Below, one piece after another: positions 6,074 to 9,026 of a stretch of 9,026 nucleotides of DNA. Each line of letters opens with the position of its first letter. The stretch's first letter is position 1. Position numbers and translations under genes: made by a program. The notes below the pieces were generated by a model. The model saw nothing but the letters and a program-made list of their open reading frames with translations. It was not told where the DNA came from and did no database searches. Source of the DNA: Bdellovibrionota bacterium (GTDB lineage Bacteria > Bdellovibrionota > Bacteriovoracia > Bacteriovoracales > Bacteriovoracaceae); contig JAURQB010000143.1 in assembly GCA_030836365.1 (NCBI GenBank), positions 1-9,026 on the forward strand, read 5' to 3'.

Positions 6074-6649
6074 TTACATATTGCTGTTAACAAAATCCCA
6101 GTTAACAAGTGCCCAAAAAGCATTAATGTAGCTAGGACGTGCATTTCTGTAATCTACATAATAAGCATGCTCCCAAACATCACACGTAAGAAGTGGCGTG
6201 TGGCCGTCAGTTAGTGGGCAACCAGCATCGTCAGTGTTAACGATCGCTAATTCACCTGCTGCATTTTTTACTAACCATGTCCAACCTGAACCAAAGTTTG
6301 TTGCCGCAGAGTTTGTAAATTCTTCTTTAAATTTATCAAAAGATCCCCACTTCGCGTTGATCGCGTCAGCGACCGCGCCTGTTGCTGCTCCACCTGCATT
6401 TGGTGCAAGACAGTTCCAGTAAAAAGAGTGGTTATAGTGTTGAGCAGCGTTGTTAAAAAGTCCGCCAGAAGTTGTTTTCACAAGATCTTCTAGAGAAGTC
6501 TCTGCGTGCTCAGTGCCTTCAATTGCTGCGTTTAACTTTGTGACGTAAGCGTTATGGTGCTTGCCGTGGTGGTAATCAAGAGTTTCAGCAGAAATATGTG
6601 GTGCCAATGCGTCCTTTGGCCAAGGTAGTTCAGGTAATGTGTGAGCCAT
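6074..6649 (-). CDS. sodB: Superoxide dismutase, iron type
   Basis: This enzyme converts superoxide to oxygen and hydrogen peroxide. The 191-residue protein matches E. coli FeSOD (SodB, 193 residues) nearly end to end, including LAPHISAETLDYHHGKHH, FYWNCLAPNAGG, NFGSGWTWLVKNA and RNARPSYINAFWALVNW. The metal ligands are all present: H27, H74, D157 and H161 (the last two in DVWEHAYYVDY). Gln70 in NNAAQHYNH sits where FeSODs carry the active-site Gln, which favours iron over manganese, though sequence alone cannot settle metal use. There is no signal peptide, so it is cytoplasmic. ATG at 6649 has GGGAG at 6656-6660 with 6-nt spacing. A candidate promoter (6718-6746) and a strong terminator (6021-6047) suggest a single-gene unit, although no terminator is seen between it and the upstream gene. 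Confidence 0.97.
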   Translation of the reverse strand: MAHTLPELPWPKDALAPHISAETLDYHHGKHHNAYVTKLNAAIEGTEHAETSLEDLVKTTSGGLFNNAAQHYNHSFYWNCLAPNAGGAATGAVADAINAKWGSFDKFKEEFTNSAATNFGSGWTWLVKNAAGELAIVNTDDAGCPLTDGHTPLLTCDVWEHAYYVDYRNARPSYINAFWALVNWDFVNSNM

Positions 6650-6717
6650 GATGTTCTCCCTAATGGTTAAAATTATTCCACTAAGTTAGCGTCATGGCCC
6701 AAAATAATCAATGGATA

Positions 6718-6746
6718 ATTATTAGACTTTGCCAATAAAGCGCCAA
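6718..6746 (-). promoter_or_regulatory. Candidate promoter of sodB
   Basis: The minus strand has TTGGCG (6741-6746; 4 of 6), a 17-bp spacer and AATAAT (6718-6723; 5 of 6), giving a leader of roughly 60 nt before sodB. The -35 begins 3 bp beyond the stop of the upstream gene. A second option, TTGATT with TAACTT further downstream, scores worse at the -10. Confidence 0.4.
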
Positions 6747-6748
6747 GA

Positions 6749-7255
6749 CTACAGTGCGTCATCTGCTGGTGCGTCCTCTGCTGGTGCGTCCTCTGCTGGT
6801 GCGTCATCTGCTGGTGCGTCCTCACTGTGTCTTTTTCTTCGTCCTTTTTTACCTTTTATTCCTCTCGGTTGTTTTGGGCAATTAGCTTCTTTAATGAGGC
6901 TCCTCAAACTGTTTCTTCTATCTCTAATCTGAAGAAAACCCTCAGGATAGATTGGCTCTCCATTTTCATCCATTTCTAATTTTGGTTTTTCACCGCTCGC
7001 CATGATCTCTTCTCTTTTGGCCCGCATCTCTTGCCTGAGTTCTCGCATTTGCCCCATTAATGTCTTGCACTCTTCAGAGAGCTTAGGCTTATCTCCCGAA
7101 GGTTCGGAAACATTCTCTTCAGCAAATGCAAAGTTTTGAATAAGACAAATAGAAACTAAAAACATGAATAAGATCAAACTTTTTATTAAAAGTTGCTGTC
7201 TTTCATCATGACGGATACTTTTTGCGATAATTTTTGGTTTATTTACTTTTTTCAT
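6749..7255 (-). CDS. Small exported protein with basic patch and acidic DAPA-repeat tail
   Basis: I do not recognise this 168-residue protein. It has a long basic N-terminus (residues 1-22), a hydrophobic core at about 23-43 and an AFA-EE cleavage site near residue 45, so it is probably exported; an uncleaved signal anchor is possible. The mature part has a charged helical, likely coiled-coil segment (ECKTLMGQMRELRQEMRAKR, about 62-81), a second helix around QIRDRRNSLRSLIKEANC, a strongly basic patch KGKKGRRKRH, and an acidic tail of DAPAD/DAPAE repeats. C63 and C126 are the only mature-region Cys and could pair. The ATG at 7255 overlaps the stop of the upstream gene (ATGA, 7252-7255), and a GGAGGAG site at 7261-7267 lies 5 nt away. 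The overlap argues for a joint function with the large upstream protein. Confidence 0.72.
   Translation of the reverse strand: MKKVNKPKIIAKSIRHDERQQLLIKSLILFMFLVSICLIQNFAFAEENVSEPSGDKPKLSEECKTLMGQMRELRQEMRAKREEIMASGEKPKLEMDENGEPIYPEGFLQIRDRRNSLRSLIKEANCPKQPRGIKGKKGRRKRHSEDAPADDAPAEDAPAEDAPADDAL
6756..6823 (-). repeat. 15-bp tandem repeat, four full copies plus a partial
   Basis: The + strand unit GCGTCMTCTGCTGGT (M = A or C) occurs at 6756-6770, 6771-6785, 6786-6800 and 6801-6815, with an 8-bp partial at 6816-6823. Only the A/C position varies, switching Asp and Glu codons. On the coding strand each copy adds five residues (Asp-Ala-Pro-Ala-Asp/Glu). Copy-number change would keep the frame. 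Confidence 0.95.
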
Positions 7256-9026
7256 TTTAACTCCTCCAAAAGACGGCCATAACCAGTCTTTTGATAACGA
7301 ATGCTAATGGCCTGAAAAATACTTTTGTTTTTTGATATCAATGATTGAGAGGTCAGAATTTTACTTCTGCGCTCTTTTTCTTCGTCACTAAAATTTACTC
7401 CTGTATTCAACTCACTTTGAGGCTGGGATAAATTAAAGCTTAATGTTTGAGTATTATCTGATTCATCAGACTCCAGCCTACCGTTTTTCTCTTTTTTCGG
7501 TAAAACGATGTTATCCTCGGATTCATTTTTTTCATCTTCAATGGCACTCGTTGAGACCAATGAAGATGACCATTTTTTACCACCAAGTGCTTTATCAAAT
7601 GATTCTTCTGCCTTTGATCGCAATACTGCCGCAACTTTTTGCACCTCTTTGTCATAATCAAGTGGCGTGAGTCCATTTTTCTTTTGAGTTTCGAGTAACT
7701 GGTTTTTTGCCTGATCAAAAAACTTTTTCACTAATGATTTTTTCGCGGTAATTTCATTAGCAAGCTTCATTGCGTTTTTCATTGAACCGTCTTTTTTCAT
7801 TAGTTCGTTGGCAAGTTCTTCAACATTATTTGAAGTCCCAGTAATTTGGCCTAAGTCGAGTTCTTTTAAATCAGAGAACACAGAACTAGGTAGCTCAATA
7901 CAATCACCTTTTCCGTCGCCACCATTGGGACATACAGATTTTTGAATACCATCGAGGTCTCCGTAATCAATGTCTGCATGGTTTTCAAAATCAGCGGTCG
8001 CTCCATTATTGGTAACTGAATTAGTCCCCAATGGTGTGGCATTCAACTCTTTGGATCCAATAATAAGAAGAGAATTGAGATCATTGATATAACCTGTAAC
8101 TTCTTCAATGGCTTGTTGCGTATGAAGAGATGAAACCCCGGTGATCGCGCCGATGGCCCCATACCAAATGCTTCGCTTCAACGGAGTTGAGAATAATGTG
8201 TTCACCTGATAATTTTGAGTACCAAAGATTGTGACTAATGCGCTAACACCCAATGTACTAAGAGATAAAACACCAGAAATCACTTCGATTGATGAATTGA
8301 AACTTGTTACAGTTTTTTCACTAAACGCTCGACTAATTAACGAATCAAAAAGAGTACTTGCCCAATGAGAATCGGTTTCAACCTCTTTTTTACCCACCGG
8401 TGATCCAGGAGGTTGACAACCAAGCTCGCACGCTGATGGGTTAACGATACAATCAAGAGATTGTTGATCGAGGTTTAGTTTCGCGAGTATTCCTGCCACC
8501 GTAGGCGCGCAGCAACCATCACCACATCCAGTGGTTATCGTCCTGATGGCGGTTTGATTAAACCCTCTGATAATTTCACATTTTTCTTGGGAACTTATGT
8601 CTGGGACGGGGTTATTTAAATTGGCCGCTTTACTCGTGATTGAAGCATTAAATGCAGCAAGTGCAGGTACGCAAGTAGCAACATTTGCACCACAAGCAAC
8701 GGCCTGAGGACCGGCACCTGTCGCCGAACAAACTCCACTGGCCGCTAATCCACTTGAAATAAGCGTCGTGTCGCTAATGTTTCTCATCGCGAGATAAACA
8801 AGCTCAACTCCTGCTGCCAAAGTATATGCTATTGCCGCAACTTTTCGTAATGTTAATTGCAAATCGAGTGCCTCTTTCATCGATACATAAGCATCTCGTT
8901 GCGCAATAATTGCACTAAATTGTGAGCAATTTTCATTCACAAAATCTTCTTTCAATGCGACGTCTGCACCGTCACCTTCCAAGCACTCTTGTCTTATCTC
9001 GTCTAATTCAGATTTATTGTATTCAA
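7252..9026 (-). CDS. Large cysteine-rich envelope protein, 5' end outside the window
   Basis: I do not recognise this protein. The frame is open to the right edge, giving at least 590 residues. The TTG at 8982 is probably internal, because 14 more codons lie upstream without a stop and no SD supports it. Numbering from the window edge, 12 cysteines fall in residues 14-203, with a cluster TGCGDGCCAP at 165-174, and two more at 365 and 375, where CPNGGDGKGDC frames a Gly/Asp-rich loop. Hydrophobic, Ala/Gly-rich segments lie at about 58-80, 86-125, 246-268 and 285-298. The second half (about 380-560) is hydrophilic and helical. The even Cys count (14) and lack of cofactor motifs suggest disulfides and an exported protein, but the signal peptide, if any, is off the window. 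Its stop overlaps the following gene by 4 bp. Confidence 0.72.
   Translation of the reverse strand, partial: EYNKSELDEIRQECLEGDGADVALKEDFVNENCSQFSAIIAQRDAYVSMKEALDLQLTLRKVAAIAYTLAAGVELVYLAMRNISDTTLISSGLAASGVCSATGAGPQAVACGANVATCVPALAAFNASITSKAANLNNPVPDISSQEKCEIIRGFNQTAIRTITTGCGDGCCAPTVAGILAKLNLDQQSLDCIVNPSACELGCQPPGSPVGKKEVETDSHWASTLFDSLISRAFSEKTVTSFNSSIEVISGVLSLSTLGVSALVTIFGTQNYQVNTLFSTPLKRSIWYGAIGAITGVSSLHTQQAIEEVTGYINDLNSLLIIGSKELNATPLGTNSVTNNGATADFENHADIDYGDLDGIQKSVCPNGGDGKGDCIELPSSVFSDLKELDLGQITGTSNNVEELANELMKKDGSMKNAMKLANEITAKKSLVKKFFDQAKNQLLETQKKNGLTPLDYDKEVQKVAAVLRSKAEESFDKALGGKKWSSSLVSTSAIEDEKNESEDNIVLPKKEKNGRLESDESDNTQTLSFNLSQPQSELNTGVNFSDEEKERRSKILTSQSLISKNKSIFQAISIRYQKTGYGRLLEELK
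7261..7267 (-). promoter_or_regulatory. Strong Shine-Dalgarno site inside the end of the upstream gene
   Basis: The minus strand reads GGAGGAG, 5 nt before the ATG of the small exported protein and inside the last codons of the large Cys-rich gene. Together with the ATGA overlap this supports termination-reinitiation coupling of the pair. Confidence 0.7.

Noticed and set aside
6703..6723. Fur-box-like inverted repeat (AATAAT, 9 nt, ATTATT) upstream of sodB
   Set aside because: Fe-SOD genes are often iron-regulated, but the match to the 19-bp Fur consensus is poor and such AT-rich repeats are expected by chance here.
6756..6823. CRISPR-like array
   Set aside because: The units are 15 bp, directly adjacent and without spacers, and lie inside a coding sequence.
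6729..6932. Plus-strand open frame with SSAGA repeats
   Set aside because: The repeat is only the opposite strand of the DAPA-encoding 15-bp repeat. The minus-strand gene has a signal peptide, strong SD and overlap with its neighbour; the plus frame has none of these.

Overview
All genes in this window lie on the minus strand, so they read from right to left. The DNA is AT-rich, with short intergenic gaps, many A/T runs and several TTG or GTG starts. The window holds a NADH dehydrogenase fragment of the 'GGPYWQHGYHVLKG' NuoB type, an iron superoxide dismutase, many exported proteins and a run of four lipoproteins. This fits a Gram-negative, respiring bacterium. The style of the exported genes suggests a Bdellovibrio/Bacteriovorax-like lineage, but that is inference from overall character; no marker gene here proves the taxon.

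Right part (6749-9026): a large cysteine-rich hypothetical protein runs off the right edge. Its stop overlaps the start (ATGA) of a small exported protein that ends in an acidic Asp-Ala-Pro-Ala repeat encoded by a 15-bp tandem repeat. The two look translationally coupled. Next comes sodB (6074-6649), which has a candidate promoter of its own and a clear intrinsic terminator (6021-6047).

Centre (2112-5966): four consecutive lipoprotein genes with gaps of 9, 16 and 8 bp form one operon. They encode a long LPP20-type lipoprotein, a short LPP20-like lipoprotein, an LpoB-like (penicillin-binding-protein activator) lipoprotein and a COG3014-like lipoprotein. All four have Ser or Gly after the lipobox Cys, which by the E. 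coli rule points to the outer membrane. They probably act together at the outer membrane/peptidoglycan interface. This is the most interesting system in the window.

Left part (1-2000): a predicted secreted zinc metallopeptidase with an HELVH motif is followed, after a 121-bp gap with a good sigma70-type promoter candidate, by nuoB and nuoC. These overlap by 8 bp and encode peripheral-arm subunits of complex I. nuoC is cut by the left edge after 150 codons. nuoA, which usually precedes nuoB, is not present upstream.

No rRNA, tRNA, CRISPR array, insertion sequence or attachment site was seen. No gap between genes exceeds about 125 bp.
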